In this document: piece after piece, positions 14,821-21,482 of the stretch | Numbering within the stretch: position 1 is the stretch's first letter | Layout of the letters: each line of letters starts with the position of its first letter | NCBI GenBank assembly: GCA_028225715.1 | Contig: JAOIXS010000015.1 | Span: forward strand, 1-21,482 | Direction: 5' to 3' | Source of the DNA: Candidatus Pelagibacter sp. | GTDB taxonomy: Bacteria > Pseudomonadota > Alphaproteobacteria > Pelagibacterales > Pelagibacteraceae | DNA length: 21,482 nt | The notes under the pieces: generated by a model | Database searches by the model: none | What the model saw: only the letters and a program-made list of their open reading frames with translations | What the model was told of the DNA's origin: nothing | Position numbers and translations under genes: made by a program

Positions 14821-14938
14821 AGCCGGCAATGTCCTACTCTTCCATGTCTTAAGACAAAGTACCATTGGCGCAGAAGGGCTTGACTTCCGAGTTCGGAATG
14901 GGATCGGGTATTACCCCTTCGCAATAATCACCGGCAAT
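14821..14938 (-). rRNA. rrf: 5S ribosomal RNA
   Basis: The minus strand carries a complete 5S sequence. The 5' part is GCCGGUGAUUAUUGCGAAGG, the middle has CCCGAUCCCAUUCCGAACUC, the universally recognisable loop region, and the 3' part ends in CAUUGCCGGC. The two ends pair as GCCGGUGAU with the AUUGCCGGC tail to form helix I. It is separate from any 16S or 23S gene in the window, and mature ends are approximate to 1-3 bases. It reads straight into rpmJ with no terminator between them. In SAR11 genomes the 5S gene is known to lie apart from the 16S-23S pair with a hypervariable island between. Confidence 0.96.
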
Positions 14939-14946
14939 CGTCTTAT

Positions 14947-14973
14947 ATTGTATTTTTATTTTTTTACAAGCAA
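14947..14973 (-). promoter_or_regulatory. candidate promoter of the 5S-rpmJ-pnt transcript
   Basis: On the minus strand TTGCTT (14973-14968) and TACAAT (14952-14947) are spaced by 15 bases, and a start about 7 bases downstream of the -10 falls near 14940, just before the mature 5S. The upstream box overlaps the last codons of the adjacent glycosyltransferase gene. The spacing is shorter than ideal; the match to the expected 5S start is the main support. Confidence 0.45.
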
Positions 14974-15645
14974 TATTGTATAAATCATTTGTCTTATAAA
15001 TAGCCAAATAATTGATAAATTGAATTTAGATTTTTCATAATTTCTTTTTTTAAAGATGATATTATAATCAAACGTTTTTAGGTTTCCCTTGCTATTAAAC
15101 AAGATATCAAACAATATCTTATAGCCTTTTGCATAATATAAATGTGCATTTTTATTTACTAATTCTTTATTACACATAAAGAAACCTGAGAGTGGATCTG
15201 AAGATTTATTGCCAAATATTGCACTAATTGAAAAAATTGCAAATCTAGAAAGCATACTCCTAAAAAAGCCCAAGTTACCAGATAAAAGTTTTTTCTCAAA
15301 ACGACTTCCAATAACAACATCACATTCTTTTTTTTTAAATTTTTTCCACATATGTTGAATATAATTTGAATCATGTTGCAAATCACAATCCATCACTAAA
15401 ACAACATCATTATTTGCTTTTTTTATTCCAAAAATTACTGATTTGCTTAAATCTCTCGTTTTAGCCTTTCTCAAATAACCAAAAACTTTTTTATTTTTTA
15501 TATTTTTAATTTCTAATAAAGTTTTGTCAGTAGAATTGTCATCAACAAAAATAATTTCAGATACAATTTTTAATCTTAATAGTTTTTTAGTTATTATAAA
15601 AATATTTTTTTCTTCATTAAGAGTGGGTATTACTATTGAAATCAT
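14956..15645 (-). CDS. family 2 glycosyltransferase, polyprenyl-phosphate sugar transferase-like
   Basis: This 229-aa protein has the GT-A fold of family GT2. The N-terminal strand is SIVIPTLNEEKNI, with VDDNSTD at 34-40 for nucleotide binding, the metal motif MDCDLQHD around 85-92 (Asp86, Asp88) and GSRF near 113-116. These are the marks of dolichol/undecaprenyl-phosphate mannosyl- or glucosyltransferases. A single hydrophobic segment at the C-terminus (about 208-226) may anchor it at the inner membrane; the longer tail of GtrB-like enzymes is missing. The sugar donor cannot be told. Its ATG overlaps the stop of the gene upstream by 4 bases, and its own stop lies 18 bases from the 5S gene, so it is the outermost gene of the surface-sugar block. 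Confidence 0.85.
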   Translation of the reverse strand: MISIVIPTLNEEKNIFIITKKLLRLKIVSEIIFVDDNSTDKTLLEIKNIKNKKVFGYLRKAKTRDLSKSVIFGIKKANNDVVLVMDCDLQHDSNYIQHMWKKFKKKECDVVIGSRFEKKLLSGNLGFFRSMLSRFAIFSISAIFGNKSSDPLSGFFMCNKELVNKNAHLYYAKGYKILFDILFNSKGNLKTFDYNIIFKKRNYEKSKFNLSIIWLFIRQMIYTILLVKK

Positions 15646-16346
15646 TTTGTGATAAAAAATTTGTATTTTATAATTGTAAAAATTGCTTCTAAGCCATCAA
15701 TAAATTTTATTTTCTTACCTTCTTTATAGGTTCTTCCATTATATCTAATAGGTACCTCAAAAATTTTTATTCCTAGGTTAGATATTTTAGTAGTAGCCTC
15801 TGGACAAAAATTGAAACCTTTTTCTTTGAAAAAAATTTTACTAAAAACATCTTCACTAAACACTTTATAGCAAGTGTGTGCATCCGTAAGGTTTTGCTTA
15901 TTAAATAGATTAGATATTATTGTTAAGACATGGTTACTAAAAACTCTAAACAAAGATGTAAAATTTTTATTTTTGTATCTTTGTTTATTTAAAACTCTTG
16001 ACCCATACACAACTGAACATTTATGACTTATAATTGGTTGAATTAGATTTTTATAATCATTTGGATCGTATTCTAAATCCGCATCTTGTATGATAATGAT
16101 ATTTCCCTTAAGGTAAGGTATGGCAGAAATTATCGCAGCACCTTTGCCACAATTTATTTTATTTTCAATTAACTTATCATAGAGATGTGGGTTATCTTTT
16201 AATAAACTTATAGTATTATCAATCGAACCATCGTCAGCAATTATAATTTGAATATTTAAAAATTTCTTTTGGATATTAACTTTATTCAAGATTTCGAGAA
16301 TGGTGTTCTCTTCATTAAAACAAGGTATAATTATTGATAATATCAT
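15642..16346 (-). CDS. family 2 glycosyltransferase, DPM1-like
   Basis: This 234-aa GT2 protein has SIIIPCFNEENTI at the N-terminus, ADDGSIDNT near 36-44, NCGKGAAI near 65-72, the metal motif QDADLEYDP near 87-95, GSRVL near 115-119 and LTDAHTCYKVF near 152-162. The last block, with the C-terminal VPIRYNGRTYKEGKKI, is the pattern of a common bacterial DPM1-like group that loads a sugar onto a polyprenyl phosphate carrier. It has no membrane segment of its own. It is translationally coupled (ATGA overlap) to the second GT2 gene downstream; two adjacent GT2 enzymes could supply two different lipid-linked sugars to the large membrane transferases nearby. The exact substrate is unknown. Confidence 0.87.
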   Translation of the reverse strand: MILSIIIPCFNEENTILEILNKVNIQKKFLNIQIIIADDGSIDNTISLLKDNPHLYDKLIENKINCGKGAAIISAIPYLKGNIIIIQDADLEYDPNDYKNLIQPIISHKCSVVYGSRVLNKQRYKNKNFTSLFRVFSNHVLTIISNLFNKQNLTDAHTCYKVFSEDVFSKIFFKEKGFNFCPEATTKISNLGIKIFEVPIRYNGRTYKEGKKIKFIDGLEAIFTIIKYKFFITK

Positions 16347-16450
16347 TTTAATTATAATTAACGCTAAAGTTATATTATATTAGTTTATTATTTATTAGAG
16401 TGTAACTTAATCGTCTATATTAAATATTATTTGAATGAAATCTAAATAAA
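16347..16450. promoter_or_regulatory. divergent intergenic region with AT palindrome
   Basis: This 104-base gap lies between two genes that read away from each other. A perfect 14-base palindrome, TTAATTATAATTAA, lies at 16348-16361, two bases before the minus-strand start codon, and contains TATAAT on the minus strand (16356-16351). If that is a -10, the glycosyltransferase mRNA would have almost no leader. In DNA this AT-rich a palindrome of this size can arise by chance. No clear plus-strand promoter stands out. Confidence 0.3.
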
Positions 16451-18145
16451 ATGTTAGAAATATTAGTATCTTGCATAATTAGCTCAATAATTTTACTTAC
16501 GTCAGGAAATTTATTTTGTTCTTATTTTTTTAAACAACATATTTATAAGAGTAAAAATTTTTCTGAGCATTCAATATATGGAGTAATTTTCTTAAGTTTT
16601 TTATCTTTAATAATAAACTTTTTTATACCTATTGGAAAGTTAGTTGGGACAACAATTTTAATAATTAGCTTTGTTTTATTCTTAAATCTTTTTTTGAAAA
16701 CAAATAAAAAAAAACAAATAATTTTATATATTTTTTATACTTCTGTTGTAACTTTAGCTCTCGTACTGTTAGCAAATGTTAATAGACCAGATGCAGGTTT
16801 GTACCATTTACCTTATATTAGCCTGCTTAATGAAAATAAAATTATTTTAGGATCCACAAATATTCATTTCAGATTTGGTCATATATCTTCAATTCAATAT
16901 TTATCTGCAATTTATAATAATTATATATTCACCACATCAATCATTACAGTACCATTAGCATCAGTCACTGCAATAATTTTAGTATATTTAACAGAAGAGT
17001 TTTTTTTACTATTTAATTCAAAAAAAAAATTATCTTTCATTATTTTTTTAATATTAATATTTAGTATTTTTAGTTTTAATAGATATAGTAGCTTTGGCAA
17101 TGATGCTCCTGCACATTTATATTATCTCATATTAATAATTTATTTCTTAAAAATTGAAAGTTTAAAAGAATGTAATCTAAATACTTTTCTAAAAATATTT
17201 ATTATTACAATTTTTTTAGCAACTCTTAAATTATTCTTAGCTATTATAGCAATTATACCATTATTCATTTTTCTAAGCTTAAAAGAAAAGAAAAAAATAT
17301 TATTTAATAAAAAAATATTTATATTTTCAATTCTGGGTTTACTATGGATCTTAAAAAATTTGTTAGTTTCAGGATGTCTATTATATCCAGTTCAAAAAAC
17401 ATGTTTTAAAAACCTAATCTATTATGATGCAGAAAGAACTAAAGAGACGGTTTATGTCAGTGAAGCTTGGGCTAAAGGTTGGTCCGACCAAAAAGAAATA
17501 ATTCTAAATTATGAAAAATATAACAAAAATTTTAATTGGGTTAAAACATGGTCTAACAAACACTTAAAAAAAATTATCGAAAAACTTACACCTTTTTTAA
17601 TTTTTATTTTTTTGATAATACTAATATTAAAGTATAGTAAAGTTTCAACAAAAGAAGCTGATCAATTTGAGCATGTTAGTAATCATAGATTGATAGAACT
17701 TTTTTTAATCAATTTATTTTTTTTAATATTTTGGTTTTTAAAATTCCCAATTTACAGATATGGAATGTCATTTATTAGCCTAACAATCATACTTGTTTCA
17801 TTTGTTATTTGTTCAGATAAAGTTTTATTAACAAATAAAAAAATATTTTTTTCATTAATAATTATTGGTTTTCTATCGTTCTTTTCTAAAAATGCTATTC
17901 GTATTTATGATAATATCAACATAGAATATTTTAATTATCCATGGCCTAAAATATACTCACTTAAAACAGAAGATTTAAATAATGAAAAAAAATTTTTACT
18001 ACTAAGTAATAAGAATAAACCTATTTATTATTACAGTAAGCAAGAGTTGTGTATGTATTCTGCGTCTCCCTGCTCAAATTATTTATTAGAGAAATTAGAT
18101 AAAAAACAAATATATGGGTACCAATTATATTGGAAAACTGAATAA
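16451..18145 (+). CDS. multi-spanning membrane protein, GT-C-like (function unknown)
   Basis: This 564-aa protein has about ten or eleven hydrophobic helices. I do not recognise a characterised family with certainty. After the third or fourth helix comes RPDAGLYHLP (Asp114, Tyr118, His119), then a loop with HFRFGHISSIQY, a FGNDAPAHLYY segment near 215, and an ILKNLLVSGCLLYP segment near 300-315. A D-x3-YH motif after the first helices, then G-N and K/R-N-x-GxxxYP elements, is the layout of GT-C-type glycosyltransferase-like proteins found in polysaccharide clusters (the loosely defined LIC_10190-like group). A role in adding lipid-linked sugars on the periplasmic side is an inference. The gene runs tail to tail with 18152-19960, which shows the same motif set. 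Its base composition is even more AT-rich than the metabolic genes. Confidence 0.7.
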   Translation: MLEILVSCIISSIILLTSGNLFCSYFFKQHIYKSKNFSEHSIYGVIFLSFLSLIINFFIPIGKLVGTTILIISFVLFLNLFLKTNKKKQIILYIFYTSVVTLALVLLANVNRPDAGLYHLPYISLLNENKIILGSTNIHFRFGHISSIQYLSAIYNNYIFTTSIITVPLASVTAIILVYLTEEFFLLFNSKKKLSFIIFLILIFSIFSFNRYSSFGNDAPAHLYYLILIIYFLKIESLKECNLNTFLKIFIITIFLATLKLFLAIIAIIPLFIFLSLKEKKKILFNKKIFIFSILGLLWILKNLLVSGCLLYPVQKTCFKNLIYYDAERTKETVYVSEAWAKGWSDQKEIILNYEKYNKNFNWVKTWSNKHLKKIIEKLTPFLIFIFLIILILKYSKVSTKEADQFEHVSNHRLIELFLINLFFLIFWFLKFPIYRYGMSFISLTIILVSFVICSDKVLLTNKKIFFSLIIIGFLSFFSKNAIRIYDNINIEYFNYPWPKIYSLKTEDLNNEKKFLLLSNKNKPIYYYSKQELCMYSASPCSNYLLEKLDKKQIYGYQLYWKTE

Positions 18146-18162
18146 TAGATTTTAACAGTTTT
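18134..18162. terminator. shared weak terminator between convergent genes
   Basis: AAAACTG (18134-18140) and CAGTTTT (18156-18162) form a 7-bp stem with a 15-base loop. The T run continues on the plus strand (CAGTTTTTT then AATTTT). Both convergent genes have their stop codons inside the loop (TAA at 18143-18145; TAA on the minus strand at 18154-18152). The stem is weak and has little G-C, so it is a candidate only. Confidence 0.35.
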
Positions 18163-19960
18163 TTAATTTTTCATTATCAAGGTTAAAAATATAAGCATTA
18201 TAATTACCCCCTTTATTAAATGGGTTGCGTGTTGCATGAAAACCCACATTTTCTTTCATCTTAAATATATCTTTAACACAACCCTGCATATGCATTAAAT
18301 CCTGTTTGTTTCCCAAGTACACCAGGTAATCAATATTATAATTACTAATTAATTTCTTATAATATTTTGACTCATCAAAATTAGTAAAGTAATTAAATCC
18401 ACCAGAGACAGCGAAATCTTTGTATAAAGCTATTGGTCTATTAATTATTATAACCTTTGAGCCATCTGGGATGTTTTTATTAACCCAATCCATGCCTGAA
18501 AACATGTAAGCATTATTATTTTTAATCTTTAAATATCCTTTTTTACTAAAGGCACCAGGGAGAAATGTAAAAGATGAATAAATTAAGATTAATATAACTA
18601 TAAATATTTGTGGATAAAAACAATATTCCAAAAATTTTTTAAATTTTAATTTATTCAAAAAACAAACACCTAAACAAAGCCATAAAATGACATCCAAATA
18701 GTATCTAGCACTTGGAGATGCATATGAATTTGCAATTATTAAAAATAAAAAAGATAAAACTAATAAAATAATTATGTTTTTGTTTTGTTTATAATTAATC
18801 AATAATATAAATAAAAAAATAGAATTTAAGGCCAGAAACTCAGTTGCTCTTGATAGCGTTGTATAAAATAAAAAATTTGGAAATGGAATCTCTTGGGATC
18901 CTTTATTGTGATTAAGAAAATTTTCATAACCTGGTAAATGAAGTGGAAATGGGCTGTAAAAATAAGTTAAAAAATCTCCACCTAAATTGGAAAATTTCCA
19001 AAATAAAAATGGTAGATAAATTAAAAGAAAAACAGACAGTGGTATTAAAAACAACTTATAACTTTTAAATTTATTATAAAAATAGATTGTAGAAAAAACC
19101 CAAACAAGAAACCCAATTAAATTAAATGAAAATTTTCCCAATACCGCACTACATATAAGTATATTTATAACAGTATATGCTTTCAATAGATTTTTCTTAT
19201 CCTTATAATCTACAAAATTTAACGAAAGTGCTAAAAAAATAATTGCAGAATAAAAAATTTGAGGTTTATTTCCACTTAATAAAAAAATTAAAATAGGACA
19301 ACTTAAAAGAGTTAGCGCTAAAAAATATTTAGAACTGAATAAATTATTTTTTTCAGAAAATTTTATGATAATTCCTGAAATTGTTAATATGGAAGAAAAT
19401 TGAACCATTGAACCAAATTGCTCTGCCCCTAGAGAGAAACCTAGTGCAATTAAAACTTCACCTGTGCCTGCTTGCAATCCAGTAAACCATTCTGGAAAAA
19501 GTTTGTATTGATCAAATCTTAGTATATTTAAGGCTGTACCAGCGTGGTAATCAACAACATCTGCAGAAGTTAAAGGAGATAAGCTTAACAAAAAATATAA
19601 AAAAATAAAAATTAAAAAAAGATAAAAATAAATTCCATTTTCTTTATTTTTAATTCTATTAAATTTTTTTGTTGAAGTAAGTATATCCCTCCACCAAAAA
19701 AAACTTAAAAATATTAAAATCACTCCAAAAAATTGAAGAATTAATTTCGCATGTTGTGTGAATGCAACTAATGGGAATAAAATTATTAATAAAAATACTA
19801 TTCCAAAAGACAAATACTGAAATTCTATTGTCGAAATTGAGCTTATAATTTTTTTTAAGCCAAAATTATTTATAATTATTTTACCTCCTTGATAACAGCC
19901 TGTTAATAGTAAAATTGAAGTTAAACTTGAAAATATTGGTTGTGAAATAAATTGATCCAT
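18152..19960 (-). CDS. multi-spanning membrane protein, GT-C-like (function unknown)
   Basis: This 602-aa protein has about eleven to twelve hydrophobic helices and a C-terminal soluble domain (about 480-602). It is not a member of a family I can name firmly. The first long periplasmic loop carries SADVVDYHAG (Asp134, Tyr138, His139) and then FPEWFTGLQAGTGEVLIALG. Next come SGNKPQIFY near 230 and a PFLFWKFSNLGGDFLTYFYSP stretch near 315-335. These correspond in order to the D-x3-YH, G-N-x-P/A and K-N-x-G-x-YP elements of the convergent gene 16451-18145, so the two are probably distant relatives in a glycosyltransferase-like membrane family. The C-terminal domain (SGMDWVNKNIPDGSKVIIIN) resembles the soluble tail of many GT-C enzymes. 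It follows the sugar dehydrogenase gene by 17 bases and is probably in its operon. Confidence 0.7.
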   Translation of the reverse strand: MDQFISQPIFSSLTSILLLTGCYQGGKIIINNFGLKKIISSISTIEFQYLSFGIVFLLIILFPLVAFTQHAKLILQFFGVILIFLSFFWWRDILTSTKKFNRIKNKENGIYFYLFLIFIFLYFLLSLSPLTSADVVDYHAGTALNILRFDQYKLFPEWFTGLQAGTGEVLIALGFSLGAEQFGSMVQFSSILTISGIIIKFSEKNNLFSSKYFLALTLLSCPILIFLLSGNKPQIFYSAIIFLALSLNFVDYKDKKNLLKAYTVINILICSAVLGKFSFNLIGFLVWVFSTIYFYNKFKSYKLFLIPLSVFLLIYLPFLFWKFSNLGGDFLTYFYSPFPLHLPGYENFLNHNKGSQEIPFPNFLFYTTLSRATEFLALNSIFLFILLINYKQNKNIIILLVLSFLFLIIANSYASPSARYYLDVILWLCLGVCFLNKLKFKKFLEYCFYPQIFIVILILIYSSFTFLPGAFSKKGYLKIKNNNAYMFSGMDWVNKNIPDGSKVIIINRPIALYKDFAVSGGFNYFTNFDESKYYKKLISNYNIDYLVYLGNKQDLMHMQGCVKDIFKMKENVGFHATRNPFNKGGNYNAYIFNLDNEKLKNC

Positions 19961-19977
19961 GCGCTTACCCTAGGTAA

Positions 19978-21273
19978 TCATAATTGAAAATCTACTTTAT
20001 CTTTTTTAAACAAGCTTTTTAGATCAAAAAACAAACAATCTTTTTTATTTGATAATTTTTTTATTTTTTTGATTCCCATTTTTTTATAAAATGCATGGCC
20101 AACCGCAATAATGATGCAATCATAATTAGACTGCTTTAAATTTTTCATAATATTATAATCTTTTTTAGTCTCTTTTTTTAATTCTTCTTTTTTTACAAAT
20201 GGATCATGAATATTGAATTTTATTTTTTTTTTATACAAAATCTCCATTAAACTTAGTGTTCCTGAATTTCTCAGATCTGGGCAGTTTTCCTTAAAAGTAA
20301 AACCTAGTATCAATATTTTTTTTTGTTTAAGATTTTTAAAAGAGAGATTTAATTTATCTAAAATCTCAAAGTATTTATTTTGATTAATTTTATCTGCAGC
20401 TGTAATCAGAAATGATGAGGTTTTCATCTGTTTTTGTTTAAAAGAAAGATATAAAGGATCTACCGCCACACAATGTCCTCCCACAAAACCTGGATAAAAT
20501 TTCATAAAATTCCATTTTGTAGAAGCTACATCAATTACTTCTTTAGTTTGTAAGTTCATTTTATTACATAATGATGACACTTCATTAACTAGAGCTATAT
20601 TTATGAATCTTTGTGTGTTTTCTAATATTTTACTTAGTTCTGCTACCTTTATAGAGCTTGCCTGATAAACGCCTGCTTTTATTATTTTTTTATACATTTC
20701 TTTAACTTGCTTTAAAGAATTTTTATTATTACTTGATATTATTTTTTTTACGTTTTCCAAAGTATGTATTTTTTCACCTGGATTTATTCTTTCTGGACTA
20801 TACCCAATAAAAAAATCCTTATTATATATAAGTTTTGAGTTTTTTTCTAAAATTGGAATTAACTTATCTTCAATAGTACCTGGATAAAATGTTGACTCAT
20901 AAATTATTAAATCTTTTTTTTTTAAAATTTTTGCTAAATCTTTAGTGGCATTTTCAACCAGAGTAATGTTAGGTAATCTTTTTTTATTTATTGGTGTTGG
21001 CAATGTTAAAATATAAACGTTACAATTTTTTATATCATCATACTTGCAGGTGAATAATAGATTGTTATTTTTTAAATCTTTTAATTTAATGTCAAGGTTT
21101 CTATCAATTCCTTTTTGAAGTTCTCTTATTCTTTGTTCGTCTTTATCAAAAGCTTTTACACGAAAATATTTGGCAAAACTCTTAGCCAGTGGCAAACCAA
21201 CGTAGCCTACTCCTATAATTGCAATCTCTTTACTAAAATTTTTTTTCAACCCAAGTCCTTGGAGTTTTTTCAT
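19978..21273 (-). CDS. nucleotide-sugar dehydrogenase (UDP-HexNAc 6-dehydrogenase type, TviB/WbpA-like)
   Basis: This is a UDP-glucose/GDP-mannose dehydrogenase superfamily enzyme, which oxidises the C6 hydroxyl of a nucleotide sugar to a uronate in two NAD-dependent steps. The Rossmann motif is IAIIGVGYVGLPLA (about 18-31). YESTFYPGT (about 125-133) and YSPERINPG (about 156-164) are the central marks, the catalytic Cys is in FVGGHCVAVDP (about 265-275), and GFTFKENCPDLRNSG (about 324-338) is the C-terminal domain signature. The YSPERINPG form with GGHCVAVDP fits the UDP-GalNAc/UDP-GlcNAc branch better than UDP-glucose dehydrogenase. From the ATG at 21273 it has 431 aa and overlaps the upstream gene by 41 bases. 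A TTG at 21249, with AAGGA 6 bases before it, would give 423 aa and a 17-base overlap and may be the true start. Confidence 0.9.
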   Translation of the reverse strand: MKKLQGLGLKKNFSKEIAIIGVGYVGLPLAKSFAKYFRVKAFDKDEQRIRELQKGIDRNLDIKLKDLKNNNLLFTCKYDDIKNCNVYILTLPTPINKKRLPNITLVENATKDLAKILKKKDLIIYESTFYPGTIEDKLIPILEKNSKLIYNKDFFIGYSPERINPGEKIHTLENVKKIISSNNKNSLKQVKEMYKKIIKAGVYQASSIKVAELSKILENTQRFINIALVNEVSSLCNKMNLQTKEVIDVASTKWNFMKFYPGFVGGHCVAVDPLYLSFKQKQMKTSSFLITAADKINQNKYFEILDKLNLSFKNLKQKKILILGFTFKENCPDLRNSGTLSLMEILYKKKIKFNIHDPFVKKEELKKETKKDYNIMKNLKQSNYDCIIIAVGHAFYKKMGIKKIKKLSNKKDCLFFDLKSLFKKDKVDFQL

Positions 21274-21482
21274 TAATGATTTCTAAATCGTAATTATACT
21301 CAAATTTTTTATTTCCTTTTGTCCTTACATAATTAATCATTTTAGCTAACGATTCATCTAAACTAATTTTTTTTTCATAATTCAATATTTTTTTAGCTTT
21401 ATCTGCAGAGCAATTTGCCAATTTAACTTCATTAATTCTGTCTTTAAAATATTCTGGTTCTTGGTTAAATTGAAGTTGATTT
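21233..21482 (-). CDS. nucleotide-sugar epimerase/dehydratase, C-terminal end only
   Basis: The minus strand is open from the window edge to the stop at 21235-21233, giving the last 82 aa of a protein whose start lies outside. The visible part reads QEPEYFKDRINEVKLANCSA, then DKAKKILNYEKKISLDESLAKMI and ends KTPRTWVEKKF. A 'NEVKxANCSADKAxxxLxY' element followed by an S-L-x-E-x-L-x-K-x-I helix is the tail of extended short-chain dehydrogenases acting on nucleotide sugars (GDP-mannose dehydratase or UDP-sugar epimerase/decarboxylase type). The N-terminal Rossmann and catalytic YxxxK region is not in the window, so the reaction cannot be assigned. It shares an operon with the dehydrogenase, whose start lies inside its 3' end. 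Confidence 0.75.
   Translation of the reverse strand, partial: NQLQFNQEPEYFKDRINEVKLANCSADKAKKILNYEKKISLDESLAKMINYVRTKGNKKFEYNYDLEIINEKTPRTWVEKKF

Noticed and set aside
19961..19977. Short inverted repeat TTACC/GGTAA in the 17-base gap behind the dehydrogenase start of the next gene
   Set aside because: A 5-bp stem with a 3-base loop and no T run, in an operon-internal gap, is too weak to call a terminator or operator.
14938..21482. Insertion sequence, phage or defence genes in the variable region
   Set aside because: No transposase, integrase, terminal repeats, toxin, nuclease or CRISPR repeats are visible; every reading frame there is explained by sugar-related or membrane proteins.

Overview
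The window looks like a piece of a SAR11-type marine alphaproteobacterium (Candidatus Pelagibacter or a close relative). The reasons are very high AT content, intergenic gaps of mostly 0-20 bases with many 1-4 base gene overlaps, alphaproteobacterial markers (a DUF1013/TrcR-type regulator, an aa3-type oxidase subunit IV-like peptide beside a three-gene pnt operon, a split PntA), and a 5S rRNA gene that stands apart from any 16S/23S and borders a block of cell-surface sugar genes. The assignment rests on gene content and layout only. No stretch longer than 300 bases lacks a gene.

Layout. (1) 1-2723, minus strand: a compact operon of a coiled-coil protein, zapA, 5-formyl-THF cyclo-ligase, a YmdB-type phosphoesterase and yebC (cut by the window edge). 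(2) 2777-9848, plus strand: a carbon-metabolism operon tkt-gap-pgk-fba, then thiE, efp and an inositol-monophosphatase family gene, without internal gaps. (3) 9884-11035, plus: rpmE, the DUF1013 regulator, rpsU and the initiator tRNA, which starts 6 bases after rpsU. (4) 14938 down to 11054, minus: 5S rRNA, rpmJ (41 aa), a 36-aa membrane peptide, pntAA, pntAB, pntB and a transaldolase. (5) 14956-21482: glycosyltransferases, two large multi-spanning membrane proteins that share a motif, a nucleotide-sugar dehydrogenase and the tail of a nucleotide-sugar epimerase/dehydratase. This fits the hypervariable surface-polysaccharide island that SAR11 genomes carry between the 23S and 5S genes.

How the genes work together. 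Transketolase, transaldolase, aldolase, PGK and GAPDH join triose phosphates, fructose phosphates and pentose phosphates. The GAPDH has GapB-like residues at the cofactor-specificity positions, so it may use NADP(H) and run toward sugar synthesis. The proton-driven transhydrogenase a few kb away supplies NADPH. The translation cluster holds EF-P, L31, S21, initiator tRNA, 5S and L36, with YebC at the far left. L31 and L36 are both cysteine-free. The right third would build, activate and transfer surface sugars.

I found no mobile elements, CRISPR arrays, phage genes or defence systems. The most notable observations are the island boundary at the 5S gene, the GapB-like GAPDH, the A29:U41 change in the initiator tRNA anticodon stem, 5S running directly into rpmJ, and the tail-to-tail pair of motif-sharing membrane proteins.
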